Assembly (NCBI GenBank): GCA_965248235.1
Contig: CBDFIU010000004.1
Coordinates: 620,001 to 684,000, forward strand
Reading direction: 5' to 3'
Length of the DNA: 64,000 nt
From: UBA6623 sp965248235
GTDB taxonomy: Bacteria; Acidobacteriota; Terriglobia; Bryobacterales; UBA6623
How positions within the stretch are numbered: the first letter of the stretch is position 1; each line of letters begins with the position of its first letter. Shown piece by piece: positions 41,701-49,173 of the stretch. The notes below the pieces were generated by a model. It saw only the letters and a program-made list of their open reading frames with translations. It did not search any database and had not been told where the DNA came from. Position numbers and translations under genes: made by a program.

Positions 41701-41733
41701 ACACGCGGCGAGCTGTAAGCGGAAAGGCAACAT
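38725..41733 (-). CDS. DUF3604 protein with long N-terminal propeller-like region (paralogue 2)
   Basis: The 1,002-aa protein starts at ATG 41733 with a signal peptide (LAACGILLCLVAMSGPVFG). An extra domain (residues about 25-160) precedes repeats of the 'AIAVDSRNRVYIGWD' type. The C-terminal DUF3604 domain begins RGDMHRHTEISWDGYNDG and contains AVTEHNF, GYERSLPYPNGHRN, MPHTSATGMGTDW and VQASSDHLG. Overall it is a longer version of the protein at 6437-8959. The conserved His/Asp set suggests a metal-dependent hydrolase outside the cytoplasmic membrane. The frame continues 73 codons upstream of 41733 but only from this ATG is a signal peptide encoded. Confidence 0.8.
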   Translation of the reverse strand: MLPFRLQLAACGILLCLVAMSGPVFGQSSTQTTLRNPPPGADTALLVTFGVGDTSKTKWDGSIEIENGELAALIGYEMGVGDLIHPPRRWEASMRAAVPFKRRNHDVGILQDLPGTVYLSPRFYVYLRANPATRVQLKTAQGDIRFRIGEIPAAGAKAFLDGRIVVRNSAVPVLVGRGGERVIDERGIDERLTDNDYSSLSSSRDGSLWVAWSGFRNGSDRVYAEQIPASGAGPDREAHAVSPEGGDVYRTAVAEDAAGKVWVVWSERVDDNWDLYARGYDGKGDGQSWSLIERLSRAPQPDIQHRLVRGPDGRLHLAWQGFREGRAGIFYRSRDVENGWSEEIRVSAPEAPNCWEPAIAVDSRNRVYIGWDQYGPKGYDVWMRPLVAGRLEAPVRFAATERFEAYLSLAVDNQDRLWAAWHESDINWGKDWGYPFDITANAVGLYTSRKIRMAVYENGRLLEPMQGLEEALPDPGPGGNFYEYPRLAVDGSNRVWAFVRHRRPAQHNVYNRTPSHHALWEIYGSFYDGRRWSPPVLVPYSTGRGDMRIHLARDSEGRLAAAWPTDRRNFRDFVNLLPDVFAARLPVPETGDVRHTLRAYNPPPAAPAPRAPQVPVALQPRDGVGPVHADEAGDVQRIRDYTYEVGGKRYKIYRGDMHRHTEISWDGYNDGSLLDTYRYAIDAAALDFLAVTEHNFGVMDEYDWCRSQKFVDLFRVGKQFVPLFGYERSLPYPNGHRNVIFPYRGAPILDVQHYEWNTGTDGFAYVRQGPERFFAYLRKYNGIAMPHTSATGMGTDWADYDPEVEPVVEIYQSDRTSYECDDCWRAADPDDIAKQFGGLKPAGFVSKAWAKGYRLGVQASSDHLGVHTAYSMLLAEDNSREALVDSIRKRHTYGATDNIILDFRLIDGDREYLMGDEGRVSSPPRFRVHVEGTAPIGEIEIVKDNKMVYSSRPGTQRVDFEYRDNQTPGEEASFYYLRVRQSDRDRQIGWSSPIWVSGEASE

Positions 41734-41856
41734 CGCGAGTTGCAAGAAGCGAGTGCTGTGTATTGTAGCCCAACCGCCCGGCCCCGCCATTTCCGGACCG
41801 AGATTCTTCGGGTAGTCAGTCCGACGCTTACGAACGATGTATCTTGGAATGGCTGC

Positions 41857-42429
41857 ATGGAATTTCCGGTCAACCGCCGCCTTCTCGTCTTGCTCGAGGG
41901 CGACATCACGAAAGTTCCCGTCGATGCCGTGGTCAACGCCGCGAACTCTCAACTAATCGGCGGCGGGGGCGTCGACGGCGCCATTCACCGAGCCGGCGGC
42001 CCATCCATCATGGCCGAGCTGGATGCGATGCGTCCCAAGATCGGTGCTTGCGCAACCGGCAAGGCCGTCGTAACGACAGCCGGCCTGTTACCCGCCAAGC
42101 ATGTAATTCATGCCGTGGGGCCGATCTATCGTGACGGCCGACAAGCGGAGCCCCAACTACTGGCCTCCTGCTATCAAACCTCTCTGGAGTTAGCAGCCGA
42201 ACGCGCCGCCGCGAGCATCTCGTTTCCATCGATCAGCACGGGCGTCTACGGTTACCCGATCGCGGATGCCGCTGATATCGCCCTACGAACGGTAATTGAT
42301 TTCTTGAACGGTCCGCCCCATTCGGTCGAAAAGGTGATCTTCGTCCTGTTTGGGCAGTCATCTTATGCAGTACACGCCGAGGTCGCCGAGCGCTTGCTCG
42401 GCAACCCGCCGCAACGCACACCTCGGTAG
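41857..42429 (+). CDS. Macro-domain protein (ADP-ribose-binding, YmdB-like)
   Basis: The 190-aa protein is a single macro domain: LLEGDITKVPVDAVVNAANS at the start, LIGGGGVDGAIHRAGG (catalytic loop) and SISTGVYGYP (diphosphate loop) with AADIAL. Such proteins hydrolyse O-acetyl-ADP-ribose or remove ADP-ribose from proteins. The start at 41857 gives the standard N-terminus; 39 upstream codons overlap the region upstream of DUF3604. Confidence 0.88.
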   Translation: MEFPVNRRLLVLLEGDITKVPVDAVVNAANSQLIGGGGVDGAIHRAGGPSIMAELDAMRPKIGACATGKAVVTTAGLLPAKHVIHAVGPIYRDGRQAEPQLLASCYQTSLELAAERAAASISFPSISTGVYGYPIADAADIALRTVIDFLNGPPHSVEKVIFVLFGQSSYAVHAEVAERLLGNPPQRTPR

Positions 42430-42473
42430 AGACGAACACTCGCGTTTGTCCCGCCCGCGTGGAAGCGTTTCGG

Positions 42474-43205
42474 TTAGTCCGTCTTGTTGGCGCCGGTCTT
42501 GGCAATCATCTCGCTGGCGCGCTGAAGAGATTCAATCGTGCCGGCGTCGGTCCACCAGCCGTCGAGCGTAGCAAACGTCAAGGTGCCGTCCTGAATGTAC
42601 AGGTTGTTGACGTCGGTAATTTCGAGTTCGCCGCGTCCGGAAGGAACCAGCGTTCGAATCTTCTCGAACACCTTGTGGTCGTACATGTAGATTCCGGTGA
42701 CAGCGAAATTCGAACGAGGATTTTGGGGCTTCTCCTCGATTCCGACGATGCGGTCGCCGTCGATTTCCGCGACGCCGAAGCGTTCCGCGTCGGGAACTTC
42801 TTTCAAAAAAATCTTGGCGCCGCGCTCTTGTTGTCGAAAGGCGCCCGCGGCCTCGGCGATATTTCGTCCAATGATATTGTCTCCGAGCACGACGCAGATT
42901 TTCTGCCCTTCGGCGAAATGCTCGGCAAGCCCCAAGGCCTCGGCAATGCCGCCCTCGCCCTCTTGGTAGGTGTAGTTGATGTGCTTGAGGCCGAACTCCT
43001 TGCCGTTGCCCAACAGTTGCAAGAAATCTCCCGCATTGCGGCCGCCCGTGACGATCAGGATGTCGGTGATGTCGGCATTCACCAAAGCCTCGACCGGGTA
43101 GTAGATCATCGGCTTGTTGTAGACCGGCAACAGGTGCTTATTGGTGACGCGCGTAAGGGGATCGAGGCGTGTGCCCAATCCTCCCGCTAGGACAATGCCT
43201 TTCAT
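42474..43205 (-). CDS. rmlA: Sugar-1-phosphate thymidylyltransferase (RmlA/RfbA-like)
   Basis: The 243-aa enzyme belongs to the nucleotidyltransferase family that makes dTDP-glucose from dTTP and glucose-1-phosphate for envelope sugars. It has KGIVLAGGLGTRLDPLT (nucleotide-binding), NKHLLPVYNKPMIYYP, VVLGDNIIG, GVAEIDGD and EEKPQNPRSN. It is shorter than long-form RmlA (about 290 aa), like the short RfbA-type forms. Other rml genes are not adjacent, and the 236 bp between its start and the tRNA hold no clear gene. Confidence 0.85.
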   Translation of the reverse strand: MKGIVLAGGLGTRLDPLTRVTNKHLLPVYNKPMIYYPVEALVNADITDILIVTGGRNAGDFLQLLGNGKEFGLKHINYTYQEGEGGIAEALGLAEHFAEGQKICVVLGDNIIGRNIAEAAGAFRQQERGAKIFLKEVPDAERFGVAEIDGDRIVGIEEKPQNPRSNFAVTGIYMYDHKVFEKIRTLVPSGRGELEITDVNNLYIQDGTLTFATLDGWWTDAGTIESLQRASEMIAKTGANKTD

Positions 43206-43441
43206 AAAAGAACCCAACAATCCGGCGACGTGAAATGATCTCGATTCGCCGCCGCCCCGGACGCGGCCCAGGGCGGCAAAAGACCCGTAGTATAACGCGC
43301 TCGGTGGATGAAGGCGCCCGCGGTAAATGGGCTGAACCGCCGTCGCTTTGGCCGCCGCTGTTCCCAAACGCCGGCGAGCACTGAGGCGGCAGGCGATTCG
43401 GCCGGTCGCCAATTCGGGCGAGAGTCTACAATGAGGGGCGC

Positions 43442-43518
43442 GGGCGTGTAGCTCAGTTGGATAGAGCGCCTGGCTTCGAACCAGTAGGTCGGGGGTTCGA
43501 GTCCCTCCACGCCCGCCA
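43442..43518 (+). tRNA. tRNA-Arg (anticodon TCG)
   Basis: The sequence folds as a tRNA: acceptor GGGCGTG pairs with CACGCCC, T8 and the D arm GCTC...GAGC follow, the anticodon loop CTTCGAA gives TCG, and the T arm is GGGGG-TTCGAGT-CCCTC. The 3' CCA is encoded. The first anticodon-stem pair (C27-T43) is a mismatch. The gene is the prophage integration target. Confidence 0.95.
43490..43518 (+). other. Probable prophage left attachment site (attL)
   Basis: The integrase gene ends 70 bp beyond the tRNA 3' end and points towards it, the standard arrangement for integration into a tRNA 3' half. The T arm and acceptor 3' half are the expected crossover core. No second copy occurs to the right in this window, so attR lies further out and the limits are inferred. 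Confidence 0.5.
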
Positions 43519-43587
43519 TATCTTCCCCCTTTAGATTCATTGAGTTGGTGGGCCGTGAAATAGTCGTGTACAGCTGACGTACAACGC

Positions 43588-44730
43588 TCACTGCACCACT
43601 CCAGTTGTGTCCTCAATACCGTGCGCGGCCCGGAAATACCTGTCAATTCGCTCCTGCCGGCCCTTGGACCATTTCGCGTAGTGCTTCTCGACGATGCGGG
43701 CGCTGTTGCCCAGCACGGCGGCCACGTCCTCGAAGTTGGCGCCCTGTTCGAGCATCCGGGTCGCCAGAGTGTGTCGAAATCGGTGGGTTTTCCCGTTATT
43801 CACTCCGGACAGGCGGAACACGCTGGCCATTGTGCGCCAAACTCTCTTGACCGCGTTCTCGACATCGCGATAGCCGTTATAGAAATAGTAGGGGCAATCA
43901 GGATCCGCGCCATGCGGATGGGGCACAGCGTTCAACGCAGCTCGCAGATCCGCGGTAACCAGAACGTATACTGGTTTGCCGTTCTTCTCGCGCCTGACCT
44001 CGATGTAGTCTTCTCGGAGCGCATCTCGGCGGAGCATGAAAGTGTCCCTGATGCTCAAACCCGTATATCGCATGACGACCACCATGGCATGAGCTCTCAG
44101 GCGCTCATAAGGCTGAAAGCCGATCCTCTCCGAAGCCTTGAGAATTGCGACCATCTCGGCCTCGCTGTACGGCTCCCGATCCGAAGGCCGCAACCCCTTG
44201 GGAGTCTCAACCTCCCTCGCGAAATTCCGCCTCAGCCAATCTCGGCGAACACAGAACTCACAAAAAGACCGCAATACCTGTAATTCCTTCACCCAGGTCA
44301 GCGGGGCGATATCGCGGGTCTCGCGGTAGTGGTCGAAGGTCTCCACGGTAATGGCGTCGATCCTGTCGTGGCCGGTGCGCTCCGAGAATGCGCGAAACAG
44401 CCGCATCACCTTGGCGTACTTGATCCGGGTAGCGCATGCCGAATCCTTGTGCTTCAACAGGAACGCTTCGGTCGCGAACTCGACGGAGGGCGGCGCGCCG
44501 GTTCGCTGATCGCGCTCCCAGCGCTCGATGACGCGGCGGGCTTGAGAGATACTGCGGGTGCCGAGCGATTTCCGGGTCCACTGGCCGTTCGGCAGCGAGC
44601 CCCAGGCCCATAGTGGACAGTCGCACTTAAGATGTGCCGCACCTGCCTTGTGATGCTTACAGGAGGGCGCATGACGGCGGTAGACGGTGAGCATGCGCTC
44701 CATTCTACGGCGTCTTGGCATTCGAAGCAT
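43588..44730 (-). CDS. int: Phage tyrosine recombinase (integrase)
   Basis: The 380-aa integrase has an N-terminal Cys/His stretch (HAPSCKHHKAGAAHLKCDCP) that may bind zinc, a core-binding domain (residues about 60-170) and a catalytic domain. The HxxR box is HRFRHTLATRM and the nucleophile Tyr is in VEKHYAKW. The first Arg box reads YTGLSIRDTF, with Arg shifted against the usual GLRxSE. The start at ATG 44730 overlaps the stop of the HTH gene (TGATG), implying coupling; internal ATGs at 44703 or 44694 are alternatives. It is the last gene of the leftward early operon and excises or inserts the prophage at tRNA-Arg. Confidence 0.9.
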   Translation of the reverse strand: MLRMPRRRRMERMLTVYRRHAPSCKHHKAGAAHLKCDCPLWAWGSLPNGQWTRKSLGTRSISQARRVIERWERDQRTGAPPSVEFATEAFLLKHKDSACATRIKYAKVMRLFRAFSERTGHDRIDAITVETFDHYRETRDIAPLTWVKELQVLRSFCEFCVRRDWLRRNFAREVETPKGLRPSDREPYSEAEMVAILKASERIGFQPYERLRAHAMVVVMRYTGLSIRDTFMLRRDALREDYIEVRREKNGKPVYVLVTADLRAALNAVPHPHGADPDCPYYFYNGYRDVENAVKRVWRTMASVFRLSGVNNGKTHRFRHTLATRMLEQGANFEDVAAVLGNSARIVEKHYAKWSKGRQERIDRYFRAAHGIEDTTGVVQ

Positions 44731-44951
44731 CACTTTACCTCTAACCGCCCATGGACGCGCTGGGCGACGCTCGCCGGAATGCGCAGCAATATCTTCCGCC
44801 GCTTGTTGAGCAAGCCCTCGCTTCCGAATCTCACCACGCCCGGCTCCCGGTCGAACCAGCGGCGGATCGTCGTCGCGGACACTCCCCACAGCCCGGCCAA
44901 CTCGTTCGGCGAGTAGTGCCGCTCGGCCGCGGGTGGCGCTTTGGGACTCAC
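44730..44951 (-). CDS. Excisionase/MerR-type helix-turn-helix protein
   Basis: This 73-aa protein has a winged HTH near residues 14-35 (YSPNELAGLWGVSATTIRRW) like AlpA/Xis-type excisionases. Placement directly before the integrase with a 1-nt overlap supports a role in directing excision or controlling int. Confidence 0.72.
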   Translation of the reverse strand: MSPKAPPAAERHYSPNELAGLWGVSATTIRRWFDREPGVVRFGSEGLLNKRRKILLRIPASVAQRVHGRLEVK

Positions 44952-45154
44952 GCGGCGTCGCCCTCCTGCTGGTGGCCGCGGGCGTGGTAATGCTCGACGA
45001 CTCGACGCCGTAGTGCCTCGGGGTCATCGCCGGTCTCGATTGCCACCGAGCTGCAAGCCTCGACGAGAAATGTGCGAGAATTCAGCAACCATTCCAGGCA
45101 CTTGGCGCACCTCGGGAGGCCCTGCTCGAATCTCAGCTTCCTTGGCGCGCTCAT
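44948..45154 (-). CDS. Small phage protein with CxxC pair
   Basis: The 68-aa frame starts at ATG 45154, overlapping the primase stop by 4 nt (ATGA), and its own stop overlaps the next gene. It carries one CxxC (RCAKCLEW) and two more Cys/His-rich stretches. Function unknown; zinc binding is possible. Confidence 0.55.
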   Translation of the reverse strand: MSAPRKLRFEQGLPRCAKCLEWLLNSRTFLVEACSSVAIETGDDPEALRRRVVEHYHARGHQQEGDAA

Positions 45155-46065
45155 GCCGCCGTCTCCTGCTCCTTGAGCGCTTCTCGCGCCAGGACCCGCC
45201 GCAGCTCGTCTGCCAGCGCCCGCACCCCGTGGGTCTGGTGAAAGTCGTTGGCGTCGCCGGGCTCGGGAGACAACCAGTAGGGGCGTCCGGATTGTCGCGC
45301 CGCCTTCTCTCCCGCATGACTCTCGGCATCGTGATCGGCCACCACGATGCCGCGGCCCCGCGCCACCCGGGCGAGGTTCGAAGCCGAGAAGCAGACCGTG
45401 ACCCGCGCCCGCCGGTATAACCGGTCGAGGGCGGCCAGCACCGACAGCCCGGTCGCCAGGCCTTCGCACCACCATTGCTCGCGGCCCAATCCTAAATGGA
45501 GTACGCAACCCGAGGCCCGACCGCCACGCAGGAATTTCTTGGTTCCGTCCGGCCAAATCTGTTGCAGGCCGGCGACGCTTCCATAATCGTCAATGGGCCG
45601 CATCGGCACCAGCAGGGCCTCGTCGAGCACGAACATCTTCCTCTCGGGGAAACCCTTCCGCGCCAGATAGGGGTGCGTGTCAAGGGTGGCTTCGTCCAGC
45701 ATCGCCCGCGCTCTCGCCGCCGCCTGCTCGCGCGAGGGGCCGTCATCGACGGGCGGAGGCCGATGCGATCTTGGGTGTCGCGGGCGAAACCGGCCCGCTT
45801 CGCTCGGCCGATATCCGGCGCGGCGGGCCAGCTCGAACAGGCTGCCCACCGTGACGCCGCCGGTGGGCAGCACCGAGCGCCAGACCGCCGCCGCGTCCTG
45901 GGGCCGGTAGCTCTCCGAGCCTTGTGACCATTCGTCCCAGACCGCCCAGCCGCCGTCCCCGAGAGCCGAGCGGCAGGCCATCGCCATCCGCACCCAGACG
46001 TCGCGGTCATCAGGCGAGATCCACGACAGGGCCCCGGCTACCTCTTCCCTCGTCGGCTGCCTCAT
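45151..46065 (-). CDS. Phage primase-type protein with Toprim domain
   Basis: The 304-aa protein has an N-terminal PriCT-2-like region (AGALSWISPDDRDVWVRMAMAC, VWDEWSQGSESY) and a C-terminal Toprim-type domain (WWCEGLATGLSVLAAL with the conserved Glu, and GIVVADHDAESHAGEKAA with the DxD). It would prime phage DNA synthesis beside the helicase of the preceding gene. ATG 46065 overlaps the helicase stop (ATGA), so the 46 upstream codons are not part of it. Confidence 0.78.
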   Translation of the reverse strand: MRQPTREEVAGALSWISPDDRDVWVRMAMACRSALGDGGWAVWDEWSQGSESYRPQDAAAVWRSVLPTGGVTVGSLFELARRAGYRPSEAGRFRPRHPRSHRPPPVDDGPSREQAAARARAMLDEATLDTHPYLARKGFPERKMFVLDEALLVPMRPIDDYGSVAGLQQIWPDGTKKFLRGGRASGCVLHLGLGREQWWCEGLATGLSVLAALDRLYRRARVTVCFSASNLARVARGRGIVVADHDAESHAGEKAARQSGRPYWLSPEPGDANDFHQTHGVRALADELRRVLAREALKEQETAA

Positions 46066-47600
46066 GTTGTCGGGTCCCTCGTCTCGATCGATTTCTGGAT
46101 GGCGTACTGCTGCCTGCGCCACTTGTTGAGCTGCTGCATGACACGCCGCTCCACACGCGAATCCACCGGACCCCTGATGAAGTAGAAGTCTCCTCGCGGC
46201 CACTCACCGAACCAGTTGCGGTATTGCGCCAGGGCGAACTTGCGGGCGGCGCCGGGATTGGCCGGTTTCCTCTCGACCGCGATTCTTTGAATGTGATCCC
46301 AGACGAACCGCCGGTCCGTAGCCCAATCCCGGCTATGTCCCGCCGCTCCCTCGACCTTCTCCATGCGGCCCGGAGCCACCGCCATCCGCGAGCGGCTCCG
46401 GCCGCGCTCCAGCCCGCACGAAGGACAAAGATTCGCTTCCTCTCCCTCGCCCCATACGTAGCCGCAGCGCCGGCACTTCGGCGCTTCGCCGTTGCTGAAC
46501 CGCTTACGCACCACGCGGCCCCGCTCGCCGTCGTCGAGCTCGTTGACCCCTTGCGCGAAAAAATCCAGGGTCTCTTCCAGAAAACCCAGGTAGTTGCCCG
46601 CGTGATCGAGCCACAGGGCGAACTCCTTGTTCGGCGCCGAGCGCATCACGCGGCCGATCTGCTGGATGTGGGAAGCGAGCGATCTGCGGTAGGGCCGCGC
46701 CGCGATGCCGCACAGGATGTCCGGCACATCGAAGCCCTTCGCCAAGGCCTCGCACGAGACCAGCCCCATCACCTCCCCGCGCCGGAACGCTTCGATCAAC
46801 CTGGCTCTCGACTCATCGTTGCCGTCCTTGTAGGAGACTTGCCGGAAGTCGTGGCCCGCTTCCTGGAAAGCGCGGCACAGCTCCTCGCCGTGATCCACCG
46901 TGGCCGAGAACACGATCGTCTTCACGGGCTTGCCGAAGTGCTTGCCGGTCTTCGCCTCCCACTCAGCGACGATATCCCCGACGATCCTGACGCCGCGCCG
47001 CTCGACTTCCGACGCCAGCCACTCGCCGCCGTTGGTCTTCGCACCCTTCATATCGATTTCCTGCGCCGCGTAGACCTTCAATGGCGCCAGCCACTTATCG
47101 GCAATCAACTTGTCGGTGGTGGTGACGTTCACCACTCGGGAGTACGTTGCTCCCAGCCCCCGGCTGAAAGGAGTGGCGGTAAGTCCGATCACGGGCTTCC
47201 CGATGGCCTTGATGAACTTCAGGGTGGCCTTGCGCTGGGTGTGGGCTTCATCGATGATGACCAGATCGAGATCGGGCCAAAAGCCCCGCGCCTCGATCGT
47301 CTGGGCCGAGCAGACCTGAACCGGCAGAGAGCGCCCGAATGTGTTTTGACCCTGCGCCACGCCGTGGGGAATCCCGAATTCGGTGAACACCTTCGAAGTC
47401 TGGTTGACCAGCGCCACGCGGTCGCAGACGAAGGCTGCCTTCGATCCCTTGGCCGCCGCCTCGGCGATCAGATAAGCGCCCACAAGCGTCTTTCCCGATC
47501 CGGTTGGGGCACAGAGGATCTGCCGCGGATGGCCGTCGCGTATGCCTTCGCGCAATAACTCGATCGACGCGGACTGATAGTCCCTGAGCGGCGGAATCAT
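46062..47600 (-). CDS. Phage SF2 DNA helicase (DEAH-box)
   Basis: The 512-aa protein has all main SF2 motifs: RDYQSASIELL (Q-like), CAPTGSGKT (Walker A), IIDEAH (Walker B), LTATPF (III) and QQIGRVMRS (VI). A four-cysteine zinc cluster follows near residues 395-430 (CRRCGY and CPSCGL). This is the layout of phage replication/repair helicases of the UvsW/RadD type. ATG 47600 overlaps the upstream stop by 4 nt. Confidence 0.88.
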   Translation of the reverse strand: MIPPLRDYQSASIELLREGIRDGHPRQILCAPTGSGKTLVGAYLIAEAAAKGSKAAFVCDRVALVNQTSKVFTEFGIPHGVAQGQNTFGRSLPVQVCSAQTIEARGFWPDLDLVIIDEAHTQRKATLKFIKAIGKPVIGLTATPFSRGLGATYSRVVNVTTTDKLIADKWLAPLKVYAAQEIDMKGAKTNGGEWLASEVERRGVRIVGDIVAEWEAKTGKHFGKPVKTIVFSATVDHGEELCRAFQEAGHDFRQVSYKDGNDESRARLIEAFRRGEVMGLVSCEALAKGFDVPDILCGIAARPYRRSLASHIQQIGRVMRSAPNKEFALWLDHAGNYLGFLEETLDFFAQGVNELDDGERGRVVRKRFSNGEAPKCRRCGYVWGEGEEANLCPSCGLERGRSRSRMAVAPGRMEKVEGAAGHSRDWATDRRFVWDHIQRIAVERKPANPGAARKFALAQYRNWFGEWPRGDFYFIRGPVDSRVERRVMQQLNKWRRQQYAIQKSIETRDPTT

Positions 47601-48190
47601 GGCCGGATGTTCTCCCCCAAGGCCCGCAGGCGCTTCCGCAGAAACCTGTTTTCGGCATTCGATTCCTGGAACTTGGTCTGCCACTGACCCACCGATCCTT
47701 TGAGGGTTCGGATGTGAGCGCGGTAGTTGTTGAACTCCTCCTCGCGCACGGCCCCGACGGGCGCGGATTCGGCCTGGATGAAGGCGATCCGCTCATCGAG
47801 CTCGTCGATCTTCGCCGCCTTCTCCTCGATCTCCATCCTGGCGGCGGTCAACGCGTTCTCCAGTTGCTCTACCTTGGCCTGGAGCTTGGCGGCGGAAGCC
47901 GGCGGTAAGGTCTTTGTTTTGTTGGAACTGGCTGAGCCGGTCTTGCCCTTCGCCTTGCGCGCGGCGGCATGCAACGACTTTTCGCCACTCTTGACAGCCA
48001 TGACCGTTTCCGGGTCGGCCTGTTCGCGGATGGTGCTGGCGGTATCTACGGACCGCTCTGACACCCCCATCTTCCGAGCAGCACCAGCATGGGTAATATG
48101 ATCAAAATCAAAGCGCAAGCGCGCGCTTTGAAACTTCTCCGACCGCCTGTCTCCGCCGCGTGCGAGGTTTGCGATCTCCACTGCGATCAT
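47597..48190 (-). CDS. C-terminal half of a split ParB-like protein (HTH plus coiled coil)
   Basis: The 197-aa product begins MIAVEIANLARGGDRRSEKF, which in the ParB/RepB phage family directly follows the N-terminal nuclease domain. It has an HTH (THAGAARKMGVSERSVDTAS), a linker, then a long predicted coiled coil (residues about 105-160, KLQAKVEQLENALTAARMEI). The start ATGA overlaps the stop of the ParB-N gene. It probably pairs with that product, or the two are made as one protein by frameshifting. Confidence 0.7.
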   Translation of the reverse strand: MIAVEIANLARGGDRRSEKFQSARLRFDFDHITHAGAARKMGVSERSVDTASTIREQADPETVMAVKSGEKSLHAAARKAKGKTGSASSNKTKTLPPASAAKLQAKVEQLENALTAARMEIEEKAAKIDELDERIAFIQAESAPVGAVREEEFNNYRAHIRTLKGSVGQWQTKFQESNAENRFLRKRLRALGENIRP

Positions 48191-48459
48191 CGCCCCGTTT
48201 GACCTGTGGTCAAATGCCGCCGGTGCAGATTCTTGGCAATCACGAAATGGGCCGGGTCCTCGCCCTCCGGCAAGGGGATGAACTTGCATGTCTTCTCCGC
48301 CTTCGCGGCGGCCCGGAAGCGGTGCCAGCCGTCCAGGATCATTTCGTCGTGGCAGACGATTGGATCCCGCACGCCGTGCTTGCGCACGTCCTCGGCCAGC
48401 GCCGCGAATTGTTCGGGCGGCATGTCGCCCCAGACGCCGGATAACGGATGGCGTTTCAT
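48187..48459 (-). CDS. N-terminal half of a split ParB-like protein
   Basis: This 90-aa protein is a ParB/Srx-type N-terminal domain (HPLSGVWGDMPPEQF, KHGVRDPIVCHDEMILDGWHRFRAA, NLHRRHLTTGQ). It ends abruptly at HLTTGQTGR, the point where relatives continue with a Met-Ile/Val-Ala stretch that is found at the start of the next gene. GGGGAAAGA precedes ATG 48459. Role: DNA binding or NTP-dependent nuclease activity in phage replication or partition. Confidence 0.72.
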   Translation of the reverse strand: MKRHPLSGVWGDMPPEQFAALAEDVRKHGVRDPIVCHDEMILDGWHRFRAAAKAEKTCKFIPLPEGEDPAHFVIAKNLHRRHLTTGQTGR

Positions 48460-48475
48460 CGCTCTTTCCCCTTTG

Positions 48476-48736
48476 CTAAGAGACCCAGCCGGGCCCGTTC
48501 CGGCCGGACTCGTCCAGGTCGTTGCCGGTCCGCTCGGCCAGCGCACGGCACAAGCAGCCGACGGCCAACGCCAAGCGAATGTCGCCGCCACTGTGACAGT
48601 CGATGCCGGCGACCAGCTTCCAGGCGGTCTCGACGTTGCCGTTGAGCCTGACGCCGGGAGAGGCTTCGATGACCTCGGCGACGGTGGGGGGAAACAGGGG
48701 GTGTTGAAAGGGAGACTTCGGGGGTTGCTTGTGCAT
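48476..48736 (-). CDS. Hypothetical phage protein
   Basis: An 86-aa frame starts at ATG 48736 behind AAGGA. It contains a probable amphipathic middle (NVETAWKLVAGIDCHSGGDI) and two nearby cysteines (CLCRAL). I recognise no family. It lies in the early operon 16 nt before the ParB-N start. Confidence 0.55.
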   Translation of the reverse strand: MHKQPPKSPFQHPLFPPTVAEVIEASPGVRLNGNVETAWKLVAGIDCHSGGDIRLALAVGCLCRALAERTGNDLDESGRNGPGWVS

Positions 48737-48979
48737 GGGCGGTTCCTTGCGGATCGCCACCAGCCGAGTCGAATCGGCAGAGGGTGGCGGACCGAACAGG
48801 GTTCGACTTACCGCCCACAAGCAAGCGGCGCGCCCGAGGGCGCCCCCGCCCGGCCCGCCATAGCGGACACGAAAAAGGCGCTACAGAACGAGCGCCGGGG
48901 CGCTTGCGGTTGCGGGAGTCGAATCCCGGTCGCGGATTTTGCCGCGACAGGAATACATCACCCCATCTACGCGCCCGGG
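48737..48979. other. Non-coding gap in the early operon with two hairpins
   Basis: This 243-bp interval has no leftward gene I can support. It holds two adjacent palindromes: CGGGAGTCGAATCCCG (48913-48928) and GTCGCGGATTTTGCCGCGAC (48930-48949, 7-bp perfect stem). Neither is followed by a T run on either strand. It may be a processing site or small structured RNA within the operon. Confidence 0.4.
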
Positions 48980-49165
48980 TCAAGATGTTTGTCCTCGCTC
49001 CATGTCCCACACCGGCGCAGCAATCCGCGCCGCGCAGTCCAGGCAGCGCACGTAGGCACCTTCCCCGTCCTGGCGCGGCCTCGTGATACGGCGGTGACAA
49101 CAGCCCTTGGACAGCCTCAACAGCGCCCAGGATGAGAACACTACCAACGCAATCGCTAGTTCCAT
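48980..49165 (-). CDS. Small membrane-anchored protein with CxxC
   Basis: The 61-aa frame has an N-terminal hydrophobic helix (LAIALVVFSSWALL) and a Cys-rich tail (GCCHRRITRP, RCLDCAARI), suggesting an anchored mini zinc-ribbon. It starts at ATG 49165, 9 bp after the HNH stop. No function known. Confidence 0.5.
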   Translation of the reverse strand: MELAIALVVFSSWALLRLSKGCCHRRITRPRQDGEGAYVRCLDCAARIAAPVWDMERGQTS

Positions 49166-49173
49166 AGAATCCT

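Noticed and set aside
48905..48945. tRNA-like T arm (GAGTCGAATCCC)
   Set aside because: No matching acceptor, D or anticodon arms on either strand; loop position 54 or pair 53-61 is wrong. Kept only as a hairpin.
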